Assembly: GCA_934096295.1 (NCBI GenBank)
Contig: CAKOLL010000018.1
Span: forward strand, 1-7,939
DNA length: 7,939 bases
From: an uncultured Bacilli bacterium
GTDB taxonomy: Bacteria > Bacillota_I > Bacilli_A > RF39 > UBA660
Direction of reading: 5' to 3'
Both the position numbers and the translations under genes were made by a program. This document shows, in pieces, positions 1-6,004 of the stretch. Every line of letters starts with the position of its first letter. Within the stretch, counting starts at the first letter, position 1. A model generated the notes under the pieces. It saw only the letters and a list, made by a program, of their open reading frames with translations. It searched no databases and had not been told where the DNA came from.

Positions 1-2
1 GA

Positions 3-248
3 ATTGCAGAATTAACAAAAGAAGTAAGTCAAGAAACTGATCAAAGAGAAATTGCTTCACTTGCATTAGATATGATAGATAAATATATGAGTTCGTTTGA
101 TACATTAGATATTGTTGATAAACGAATTATGATTAAATTATTAGTAAGTTCTGTTGAATCAGATGGAGATAATGTCTATATAAATTATATAGGCAGTTCT
201 AATACAGCAATGTGTCCACGAGGTGATGGTAGCAGAAGTAACTCATAG
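3..248 (+). CDS. Large serine recombinase, C-terminal end (partial, 5' end outside window)
   Basis: An open frame enters from the left edge and stops at TAG 246-248, giving about 81 residues. The segment reading SFDTLDIVDKRIMIKLLV, followed by a DGDNVYINY strand, has the layout seen at the C-terminus of large serine recombinases: a helix with a KR.(L/I)IK.LV motif, then a short beta strand containing DGD. These enzymes integrate and excise phages, ICEs and Tn4451/Tn5397-like elements, and their genes usually lie beside an attachment site. The catalytic N-terminal domain is outside the window, so the assignment rests on the C-terminal pattern alone. The last dozen or so residues (after YIGSSN) look unlike the family and overlap, in another frame, the coding sequence of the substrate-binding protein. 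The natural tail was therefore probably replaced when the element integrated. A coincidental helical match is possible but less likely given this context. Confidence 0.7.
   Translation: MAELTKEVSQETDQREIASLALDMIDKYMSSFDTLDIVDKRIMIKLLVSSVESDGDNVYINYIGSSNTAMCPRGDGSRSNS
205..235. other. Probable element-chromosome junction (att site) inside a transporter gene
   Basis: To the left, the sequence encodes the recombinase C-terminus. To the right, from about 229, it encodes the mature part of a solute-binding protein starting at VAEVTHS, a stretch that in intact relatives lies a few residues after the lipoprotein signal. The binding-protein frame has a stop (TAG) at 190-192, so it does not continue into the element. 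The exact crossover cannot be fixed from one end. The most likely interval is about 211-231, around the sequence cacgaggtgatggta. The partner site and the missing 5' part of the gene should lie at the far end of the element, to the left of this window. Confidence 0.55.
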
Positions 249-1107
249 TTCATTTTATGCTCCGCTTTATGTAGCTATAGAAAAGGGTTATTTTAAAGAT
301 GAAGGTATAGATTTAGAACTTATACTTACTCCAGGAGCTGATAAAGTTAGTGCTGCAGTATTATCTGGTGATGTTGAAATAGGTTTTGCTGGTGCTGAAT
401 CTGCAATATATGTTTATAAACAAGATGAAGAAGATTATTTACAACTTTTTGCAGGACTTACTAAAAGAGATGGTCAATTTATAGTTTCTAGAAAAGAAAT
501 TAAAGATTTTAAATTAGAAGATTTATATAATAAAGAAATATTAGTTGGTAGAAGTACAGGAATGCCAGCATTAAATTTCTTAAATGCTTTAAAGAAGAAT
601 AATATTGATACTGATAAAATAAATGTTAATACTGCAGTTGAGTTTTCAGCTTTATCTGGCTCATTTATTGGTGGTGTTGGGGATTTTGTTAACCTATTTG
701 AACCGAATGCAACAGCTTTAGTTAAACAAGGGTACGGAAATGTTGTTGCTTCTGTTGGTATGCTTTCTGGTGAGGTTCCATATACAGCATTCTATGCTCG
801 TAAAAGTTATGTGAAAGATCACAAAGATATTGTTAAGAAATTTACTGAAGCTATAAATAAAGGGATCAAATATACATTAGATAATGATGCAGATAGAGTT
901 GCACAAGATATCATTGCACAATTTCCAGATACAAGTGTTAAAGATTTAGCAGAAATGATAAAAAGATATAAAGAATATGATTGTTGGCTAGCTAATCCAT
1001 ATATAAGTGAAGGATTATTTACTAACTTGGAGGACTTTTTAATAGATTTTAATTTACTTGATGAGTATGTTCCATATGAAGATTTAGTTAATAATTTCTA
1101 TGAATAA
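223..1107 (+). CDS. ABC transporter substrate-binding protein, NMT1/SsuA-like, 5'-truncated
   Basis: This encodes a periplasmic-type solute-binding protein of the NMT1/THI5/SsuA class, which delivers small organic solutes (pyrimidine, sulfonate or nitrate-type ligands in known members) to a membrane permease. The typical N-lobe pattern is present: FYAPLYVAIEKGYF (residues 11-24), EGIDLEL (27-33), a GADKV.AAVLSGD segment (38-50) and IGFAGAESA (53-61). The family normally begins with about 30-40 residues of lipoprotein signal and linker, which are absent here. The only starts are GTG 223 or ATG 226. The nearest purine-rich sequence abuts them, which is too close to serve as a ribosome site, and an in-frame stop lies at 190-192. 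The gene is most likely disrupted by the element to its left and may not yield an exported protein. Its 3' end overlaps the ATPase gene by 8 bases. The ligand cannot be told from the sequence. Confidence 0.85.
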   Translation: MMVAEVTHSSFYAPLYVAIEKGYFKDEGIDLELILTPGADKVSAAVLSGDVEIGFAGAESAIYVYKQDEEDYLQLFAGLTKRDGQFIVSRKEIKDFKLEDLYNKEILVGRSTGMPALNFLNALKKNNIDTDKINVNTAVEFSALSGSFIGGVGDFVNLFEPNATALVKQGYGNVVASVGMLSGEVPYTAFYARKSYVKDHKDIVKKFTEAINKGIKYTLDNDADRVAQDIIAQFPDTSVKDLAEMIKRYKEYDCWLANPYISEGLFTNLEDFLIDFNLLDEYVPYEDLVNNFYE

Positions 1108-1846
1108 AATACTTGAAATTAAAAATTTGAGTAAAAATTATCAAACTATAAAAGGAGAAATAAAAGCAATAGATAATATTTCTTTTGCTTTAGATAATGA
1201 GGAAGTATTATGTATCGTTGGTTCAAGTGGTTGTGGAAAATCTACACTTTTAAATATTTTAGCAGGACTTGATACTAAAACTAGCGGGGAAATAAAAATT
1301 AAAAATGGGTGTAATATTGGGTATATGCTTCAAGATGATGCCTTATTCCCTTGGTTAAATATTTTAGATAATGCTTGTTTAGGGTTAGATATAAAAAAAA
1401 TAAAGACTAAAGAAAATATAGAATTTGTTAAAATTTTGCTTATTAAATATGGTCTTGGAGATTTTTTAGAAAAATATCCTCATGAGTTATCCGGAGGCAT
1501 GAGACAACGGGTGGCACTTATTAGGACCCTTGCATTAAAACCAGATATTTTGATGCTTGATGAACCATTTTCAGCTTTAGATTATGTTTCTAGACTATCT
1601 GTAAGTGATGATGTTTTAAATATTATAAAACTTGAAAAAAAATCTGTTATTATGATAACTCATGATTTAGCAGAAGCAATTAGTGTTGCAGATAGAGTTA
1701 TTGTTTTATCTAAAAGACCTGCGAAAATAAAAAGTGTTTATGAAATTAATTTAACTAATAAATCCACACCAACAAAAAATAGAAAAGCAAAAGAATTTGG
1801 TTACTACTACGACTTACTTTGGAAGGATTTAGATAAAAATGTCTAA
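1100..1846 (+). CDS. ABC transporter ATP-binding protein, nitrate/sulfonate/taurine type
   Basis: This is the 248-residue nucleotide-binding subunit that powers the uptake system. All core motifs are intact: Walker A GSSGCGKST (41-49), Q-loop around Q78 in YMLQDDALFPW, signature LSGGMRQR (130-137), Walker B ILMLDEP (150-156), D-loop SALD (158-161) and the switch histidine H188 in MITHDL. The LFPW after the Q-loop is typical of the SsuB/TauB/ThiZ group. Its start ATG overlaps the end of the binding-protein gene by 8 bases and has only a weak ribosome site, so translation probably depends on coupling to the gene before it. That gene has lost its own start, so expression of this otherwise healthy ATPase may be low while the element is integrated. 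Confidence 0.93.
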   Translation: MNKILEIKNLSKNYQTIKGEIKAIDNISFALDNEEVLCIVGSSGCGKSTLLNILAGLDTKTSGEIKIKNGCNIGYMLQDDALFPWLNILDNACLGLDIKKIKTKENIEFVKILLIKYGLGDFLEKYPHELSGGMRQRVALIRTLALKPDILMLDEPFSALDYVSRLSVSDDVLNIIKLEKKSVIMITHDLAEAISVADRVIVLSKRPAKIKSVYEINLTNKSTPTKNRKAKEFGYYYDLLWKDLDKNV

Positions 1847-2627
1847 TGAACAAAAGAAATTTTTAAAAAGTATTAAAAGAAGAAAATTAATTGTGGTTAT
1901 ATCACAAATATTAATTGTTGTAGCATTCTTTGGAGTCTGGGAATATTTAGCAAATAAAAATATTATAAATAGTTTTGTCTTTTCAAAACCTAGTAAGATT
2001 ATTAATACAATTATTAATCTAGGTATACAAAATAATTTATTTAATCATATTTTTGTTACTTTAGAAGAAGTTTTAATTGCATTTATTTTAGGAATTGTTC
2101 TAGGTTTTATCATCGCTATTATTCTTTATGAATTTCCAATGTTATCAAGCATTATGGATCCATTTTTAACTATGATTAATTCATTACCTAAAGTTGCTTT
2201 GGGGCCTTTAATTATTATAATTGCAGGTGCTAATATGAAAAGTGTTATTGTAATGGCATTACTTATTAATTTAATTATAAGTATCATTACTATATATAAT
2301 GGTTTTATAAATGTTGATAAAGAAAAATTAAAACTTATTAAATCATTTGGTGCTAATAAAAGGCAAATACTTTTTAAACTTGTTATACCTAGTTCTTATA
2401 ATACAATTATTTCTAGCATGAAATTGTGCATATCCATGAGTCTAATAGGTGTAATTATGGGAGAATTTTTAGTAAGTCGTGCGGGTATTGGTTATCTAAT
2501 TATTTATGGAACACAAGTATTTAATTTAAGCCTCGTTATGGCTGGTATATTAATCCTTTTAATTATTTCTTTCTTGCTATATAAAATTATTACTTTACTT
2601 GAGAAAAAGTTAATTAGGGAATTCTAA
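1839..2627 (+). CDS. ABC transporter permease, SsuC/TauC-like
   Basis: This is the 262-residue inner-membrane subunit of the binding-protein-dependent transport (BPD) permease family. Hydrophobic segments lie near residues 15-36, 75-97, 105-130, 134-154, 190-210 and 232-256. The cytoplasmic coupling (EAA-type) loop is KSFGANKRQILFKLVIP (168-184), which docks on the ATPase. The downstream GEFLVSRAGIGYLI (208-221) is characteristic of sulfonate/taurine/pyrimidine-type permeases. A ribosome site GGAAGG at 1821-1826 lies 12 bases before the ATG, and the gene overlaps the ATPase by 8 bases. It is the last gene of the operon, and a terminator hairpin begins in its final codons. No truncation is seen. 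Confidence 0.92.
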   Translation: MSNEQKKFLKSIKRRKLIVVISQILIVVAFFGVWEYLANKNIINSFVFSKPSKIINTIINLGIQNNLFNHIFVTLEEVLIAFILGIVLGFIIAIILYEFPMLSSIMDPFLTMINSLPKVALGPLIIIIAGANMKSVIVMALLINLIISIITIYNGFINVDKEKLKLIKSFGANKRQILFKLVIPSSYNTIISSMKLCISMSLIGVIMGEFLVSRAGIGYLIIYGTQVFNLSLVMAGILILLIISFLLYKIITLLEKKLIREF

Positions 2628-2645
2628 TATAGAGTTTCCTTTTTT
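2618..2645 (+). terminator. Intrinsic terminator of the ABC transporter operon
   Basis: GGAATTCT (2618-2625) pairs with AGAGTTTCC (2631-2639), with one bulged T and one G-U pair, around a loop AATAT. Six T's follow (2640-2645). The hairpin overlaps the permease stop codon (2625-2627). Confidence 0.7.
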
Positions 2646-2710
2646 GGTGTGTAATCTAAATACATTATAAAATATTTAAAAACAATTAAACTTAAGAAAA
2701 CAAGTTGTGA

Positions 2711-2849
2711 CGGGTTGAAATAAACAGAAAGTGTATAAGTAAGGAAGCATTAAAAGATATCTATCTGGCTAAAAAAAAAATTGTTAGATGAAGAAAGTGA
2801 ACTGTACGAAAGTATCGTACGTTTGAAACAAAAAAAGTTGAAGCTCTAG
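2711..2849 (+). pseudogene. Frameshifted coding remnant, unknown family
   Basis: From CGG 2711 an open frame encodes a charged helical stretch including SKEALKDIYLAKKK. It then meets a run of ten A's (2771-2780), after which the frame ends at TGA 2789-2791. Removing one A joins it to a second open stretch, LLDEESELYESIVRLKQKKLKL, ending at TAG 2847-2849. The join makes one smooth amphipathic helix, which is why I take it as the tail of a decayed gene with an indel in the homopolymer. No start or ribosome site is visible, and a TGA lies just upstream at 2708-2710. I do not recognise the family. It is short, so chance is a real alternative. The rest of the 2646-2845 spacer shows nothing else I can support. 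Confidence 0.3.
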
Positions 2850-4099
2850 AAAGTATCCTTTTCTTTTATAATTATATTTTGATAATTGTTGTTTATAAAT
2901 TTTTGGATATTTTTATCTTTAGTATAAATATATCTGTTTAGTTCATCTTTTATATTGGAACTACTTAAACATAAATAATTTTTCATAGCCATTAAGTCAA
3001 TAATTGTTAAGTTATTAAAAATAGAAAATAATTCTTTATTAGTAAAATTTGATAGTTCTAATAACTCTATAAAGTCATAAAAAGATAGTTTTGTTTTTAA
3101 GAAAAAATCTATTGATAAGTTGTTTTTTAGTTTTATAAATGTTTCGTTAGATACTTTTGGTAATGTATAATAATATATTTCTTTGTTTTTATTTAAGTTA
3201 AGTAATATTTCTAATGTATTATTTTTTATTGCAAATAAAATATCATTTGTAATATAATCAATACATTTATCAAGGTAGCGATTTATATTTTTAGAAAGAT
3301 TAAGTTTAGTTTTTAAATTATAATATGAATTGTATAAATCTTCTTTTGTAATCATATATAATGAAGAAATGTCGTCTTTTGTTATGTCTAGAGAATAAGT
3401 ATCTTTTTTTAAAACATCTACACATAGTGACAATTTGAATACGATTTCAAACAAATTTATTGGGACATTTTTATAATTAGTTAATATATGTTGGTATTTA
3501 AATTTACTGCAGAATATGTTTTCATAATTTAGATATTCTAAAACTTTTGATATATACTCTATTCCATAAAGATTAGTCATTTTCAAATAAGGATTATAAT
3601 CTAAATTTATTAAATGGTTATCAGTTTCATATGAGGTGTTATAGTTTTTAAAGAAAGATGTTATTCCTTCGTTAATGGTAATGTTGTAAAAATAATTATC
3701 TACATTGAGAATATTATTTTTAAAGATAGTATTGTAAAAAAGTTTAGTTTTATTAACTAATGATATTAAATATTCTTTTGATTTATCGTAAAGTGTCAAT
3801 AAGTTCTTGTTGGTTAGAGCTTTAAGTGATGTAATAATATCTTTATTTTTTAAATATAAACCTAGTAAGTAAAGATTAGAATTATTTATTAATTTTGCTT
3901 CACTAATGCTTATGGTATAATTTAATTCTCCGGTGTATTTTTTTAATATTATTTTAAGTAAGTGATAAAGTTTTAGATTTATCTCGTTATAAATATCTTT
4001 AGTAATAAGTTTGTATTTTAGTGATAATTCTATTAACGATGTGAGATAATTATTGTAGTCTATTTCATTTTTTATAACATTTTCAATATTAGTTAACAT
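2846..4099 (-). CDS. DUF6179-like protein of unknown function
   Basis: This encodes a 417-residue, mostly helical, Asn/Lys/Ile/Leu-rich protein with no signal peptide or clear membrane segment, so it is probably cytoplasmic. Landmarks recall the DUF6179 family: KKYTGE (53-58) followed by a helix SEAKLINNSNLYLLGLYLK (66-84); then a TINEGI..FF segment (141-150), LDYNP (166-170), GIEYI (179-183) and ENIFCSKF (193-200). It follows a DUF6323-like gene, the expected partner, with a 7-base overlap (ATGTTAA). Its own ribosome site is weak (AAAGG about 14 bases upstream), so coupled translation is likely. The C-terminal half (about 220-417) has no motif I can name. The molecular function of the family is unknown and no catalytic residues are evident. 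The family name is recalled from pattern rather than searched. Confidence 0.7.
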   Translation of the reverse strand: MLTNIENVIKNEIDYNNYLTSLIELSLKYKLITKDIYNEINLKLYHLLKIILKKYTGELNYTISISEAKLINNSNLYLLGLYLKNKDIITSLKALTNKNLLTLYDKSKEYLISLVNKTKLFYNTIFKNNILNVDNYFYNITINEGITSFFKNYNTSYETDNHLINLDYNPYLKMTNLYGIEYISKVLEYLNYENIFCSKFKYQHILTNYKNVPINLFEIVFKLSLCVDVLKKDTYSLDITKDDISSLYMITKEDLYNSYYNLKTKLNLSKNINRYLDKCIDYITNDILFAIKNNTLEILLNLNKNKEIYYYTLPKVSNETFIKLKNNLSIDFFLKTKLSFYDFIELLELSNFTNKELFSIFNNLTIIDLMAMKNYLCLSSSNIKDELNRYIYTKDKNIQKFINNNYQNIIIKEKDTF

Positions 4100-4491
4100 A
4101 GTCTATCACATAACCTTTCTAAAGAGATTGTGATTAAAAGATCTATGCTACCTTCATTACTCTCAAACTCTATTTTTAAATAATTTAATATTTCTTCACT
4201 ACTTAGTTTTTTAGAAAATATATTTTCATAATATATGAAAGTTTCTGTTAAAGATAAAAAAATTTCCATATAATTATCTTTATCTATAAATGAAGAATCA
4301 ATAAAGGTCAAAATAATGTTTTGTAAAATGATGTTTGTTAAATCAATTCTCCCTATTTCTTTTAAAGAATTATTTTTTGTGTGAATTAGTTCTAAAACAT
4401 TTTCTTTTGTTAAAATAATATCTTTAGTTATATTTTTGTTTAGTTCTAAAAGCTCTTTTTCTTCTGTTTTTATATCATCTAAAAAGTACAT
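4093..4491 (-). CDS. DUF6323-like protein of unknown function
   Basis: This encodes a small helical protein of 132 residues. I place the start at ATG 4491 because a strong ribosome site AAGGTGG (4497-4503 on this strand) lies 5 bases before it. The in-frame ATG at 4506, which would add MKVDF, has no ribosome site and would itself overlap that site. The pattern LTKENVLELIHTKNNSLKEIGR (27-48, in overlapping parts), then a DSSFIDKDNY stretch (66-74) and a late EFESNEGS motif (109-115), resembles DUF6323. That family is typically encoded directly beside DUF6179 in Bacillota. Its last codons overlap the start of the downstream gene by 7 bases, implying one transcript and perhaps a complex. No function is known. 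No convincing promoter was found for this pair. Confidence 0.68.
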   Translation of the reverse strand: MYFLDDIKTEEKELLELNKNITKDIILTKENVLELIHTKNNSLKEIGRIDLTNIILQNIILTFIDSSFIDKDNYMEIFLSLTETFIYYENIFSKKLSSEEILNYLKIEFESNEGSIDLLITISLERLCDRLC

Positions 4492-4542
4492 AAAATCCAC
4501 CTTCATATACTTAATACTACATTATTGTGATTAATACAAGCC

Positions 4543-4571
4543 TTGAAAAAATCTTGATTTTGTGGTAATAT
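4543..4571 (+). promoter_or_regulatory. Possible promoter in the divergent intergenic region
   Basis: TTGAAA (4543-4548), a 17-base spacer and TAATAT (4566-4571) form a plausible sigma-A promoter with a start near 4578. No ORF begins nearby. It could give a longer leader for the gene at 4740 or a short RNA. In AT-rich DNA such matches arise by chance. Confidence 0.25.
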
Positions 4572-4677
4572 ATTAGTAGATAGAAGCTTGAATTTATTAC
4601 TTTACACATTAATTTTCCTAAAAATAAGAACAATTAAAAATATTTTGTAAACTACATATTTTATGTAACTTTTTTTA

Positions 4678-4706
4678 TTGTTTTGAAAATAATATTTTGC
4701 TATAAT
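4678..4706 (+). promoter_or_regulatory. Extended -10 promoter for the small membrane protein genes
   Basis: TTGTTT (4678-4683), a 17-base spacer and a perfect TATAAT (4701-4706) preceded by TGC, an extended -10 element. Transcription would start near 4713, giving a short leader of about 27 bases before the ATG at 4740. That leader contains a strong ribosome site AAGGAGGT (4725-4732). This is the best promoter in the window. Confidence 0.75.
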
Positions 4707-4739
4707 CGAAGGGTGCCCTAAAAAAAGGAGGTATAATTT

Positions 4740-4964
4740 ATGAAGTATATGTTACTTATTTTTTTCATATTAATTGTTATTCTTTCAATAGTATTTATCC
4801 TTGTTATAAATGATTCTAGCGAGAAAGAACATACAAAATATCATGGGTTTGATATATATTATGATACAGATTTAGAAAAACATAGGAAGATTATTAAATT
4901 ACAAAAGAAAATGTTATTAAGAAAACAAATTAATTTATTTTTTAAAAAGAGTTTTAGGAAGTGA
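4740..4964 (+). CDS. Small single-pass membrane protein, unknown
   Basis: This encodes a 74-residue protein. Residues 3-24 form one strongly hydrophobic helix (MLLIFFILIVILSIVF and onward). A short polar linker follows (DSSEKEHTKYHGF), then a very basic tail rich in Lys and Arg (residues 46-74), which would favour the cytoplasm or contact with nucleic acid or lipid head groups. The start is well supported: consensus ribosome site AAGGAGGT 7 bases upstream and a strong promoter. The next gene starts 5 bases after the stop, and its ribosome site overlaps this gene's end, so they are cotranscribed. The protein is not recognised. It has the shape of many small Bacillota membrane proteins, and no function should be inferred from that. 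Confidence 0.75.
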   Translation: MKYMLLIFFILIVILSIVFILVINDSSEKEHTKYHGFDIYYDTDLEKHRKIIKLQKKMLLRKQINLFFKKSFRK

Positions 4965-4969
4965 TATAA

Positions 4970-5191
4970 GTGGCATTAAAAATAGTTATTATTGTTATTC
5001 TTATAGCTATAAATATTTTAGCTTTTATTTATATGTATAAGAATGATAATGATGAAATAAATTATGATAAATGGTGTAAGATGTTACAAGATGAAACAAA
5101 AGATAATATAGAATTAATTAGACAAAATGAAAAAAGAATTAATGAATTAAATAAAGAAATAGAAAAATTAATGAATGTAGATGCTAAATAG
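4970..5191 (+). CDS. Small membrane-anchored coiled-coil protein, unknown
   Basis: This encodes a 73-residue protein starting at GTG 4970, with ribosome site AGGAAGTG (4956-4963) 6 bases upstream, partly inside the previous gene. Residues 3-24 form a hydrophobic helix. Residues 45-70 (KDNIELIRQNEKRINELNKEI and onward) have regular hydrophobic spacing and high charge, consistent with a short coiled coil. The layout, one membrane anchor plus a helical cytoplasmic part, parallels the preceding small protein, so the two may act together in the membrane. Family and function are not recognised. The downstream methyltransferase begins 30 bases after the stop. Confidence 0.72.
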   Translation: MALKIVIIVILIAINILAFIYMYKNDNDEINYDKWCKMLQDETKDNIELIRQNEKRINELNKEIEKLMNVDAK

Positions 5192-5200
5192 TGTTATAAT
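5192..5200 (+). promoter_or_regulatory. Possible extended -10 element before the methyltransferase gene
   Basis: TGT followed directly by TATAAT (5195-5200) makes an extended -10 box 20 bases before the ATG at 5221. No good -35 hexamer is seen 16-18 bases upstream. It could add independent expression to read-through from the promoter at 4678-4706. Confidence 0.35.
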
Positions 5201-5220
5201 CTTTTAGAGCGTGATTATTT

Positions 5221-5970
5221 ATGATATTAGATTTAGATTATAATGATAAAGATTTTAGAGAAAAAATTATTAATTTACCTAAATGTGTTAAAACTGTTAA
5301 TATTTATGGAGATAATATAAATATTTCTGCCTTATGTGATGTCTTAGAAAATGTTAAAGGTAACGTAGAGATTAGATGTAATAATAAAGAGAAAATTAAT
5401 AATGAATTTTTAAAACGTGGTACTTATCAAGGATTTAATAGAAGTATTTTAAATATGGTTAAGAAAATATGTAAGGAAAACATAACTAATAATGATTATG
5501 TAGTTGATATGACTATTGGTAATGGAAATGATACTTTGTTTTTAGCTAATATTTCTAAGAAAGTATTTGGATTTGATATACAAGATATTGCTATAAAAAA
5601 TACTCAAGAGTTATTAAAAGAAAATAATGTTATAAATTATGAACTTTTTAATATTAGTCATGATAAGATAAATATTATTTTAAATAAATATAAAAATAGG
5701 ATAAAACTTATTCTATTTAACTTGGGTTATCTTCCTTGTGGAAATAAAAATATTACAACAAATCATAAAACTACTTTAGATGCTGTCAAAAATAGTTTTA
5801 ATATGTTAAGTAATGATGGATTAATTCTAATTGTATTTTACCCACATCCGGAAGGAAAATTAGAAGCTGAATATGTCTTAAAATATTTAGATAAAAATAA
5901 TATGAATTATAAAATTTATAGAAATACATCAAATGAGGATGCTCCGTATTTAGTTGTTATTAGTAAGTAG
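5221..5970 (+). CDS. mnmM: MnmM/YtqB-like SAM-dependent tRNA methyltransferase with N-terminal extension
   Basis: Residues 80-249 match the YtqB/MnmM (rRNA_methylase) family, whose studied members in B. subtilis and S. aureus methylate nm5s2U to mnm5s2U at the tRNA wobble position. Visible motifs are the SAM-binding loop VVDMTIGNGNDTLFLA (94-109), acidic FGFDIQ (116-121), SHDKI (146-150), the hallmark FNLGYLP (166-172), ITTNHKTT (178-185) and HPEGK (209-213). The family is usually about 190 residues and begins just before the SAM loop. Here about 75 extra residues precede it, without a motif I recognise. The ATG at 5221 has only a weak ribosome site (AGAG), and the in-frame ATG at 5458 would give a family-length protein but lacks one close by. 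The protein is probably cytoplasmic. The exact substrate of this version is inferred from the family. Confidence 0.85.
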   Translation: MILDLDYNDKDFREKIINLPKCVKTVNIYGDNINISALCDVLENVKGNVEIRCNNKEKINNEFLKRGTYQGFNRSILNMVKKICKENITNNDYVVDMTIGNGNDTLFLANISKKVFGFDIQDIAIKNTQELLKENNVINYELFNISHDKINIILNKYKNRIKLILFNLGYLPCGNKNITTNHKTTLDAVKNSFNMLSNDGLILIVFYPHPEGKLEAEYVLKYLDKNNMNYKIYRNTSNEDAPYLVVISK

Positions 5971-5982
5971 TTATGTTAAACT
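5954..5982 (+). promoter_or_regulatory. Possible promoter of the EamA-type transporter gene
   Basis: TTGTTA (5954-5959), a 17-base spacer and TAAACT (5977-5982) preceded by TGT (extended -10). It overlaps the end of the methyltransferase gene and lies 22 bases before the ATG at 6005. The hexamers are imperfect. Confidence 0.35.
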
Positions 5983-6004
5983 AGATATGTAAGTTGGTGG
6001 TTGT

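Noticed and set aside
223..228. GTG 223 / ATG 226 as the genuine start of the binding-protein gene
   Set aside because: No properly spaced ribosome site, no signal peptide, and the sequence begins mid-domain next to recombinase coding sequence. Kept only as the formal ORF start.
2804..2820. Perfect hairpin GTACGA-AAGTA-TCGTAC as a terminator for either flanking operon
   Set aside because: No T-run follows on either strand, and it lies inside the apparent coding remnant, so it may be chance.
4492..4506. ATG 4506 as the start of the DUF6323-like gene
   Set aside because: It has no ribosome site, and the strong site AAGGTGG lies between it and ATG 4491, which is the better start.
4962..4964. 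TGA read as tryptophan (Mycoplasma-type code)
   Set aside because: All genes use TGG for tryptophan, TGA works as a stop here and at 6899-6901, and reading through adds only a few residues overlapping the next gene's start.
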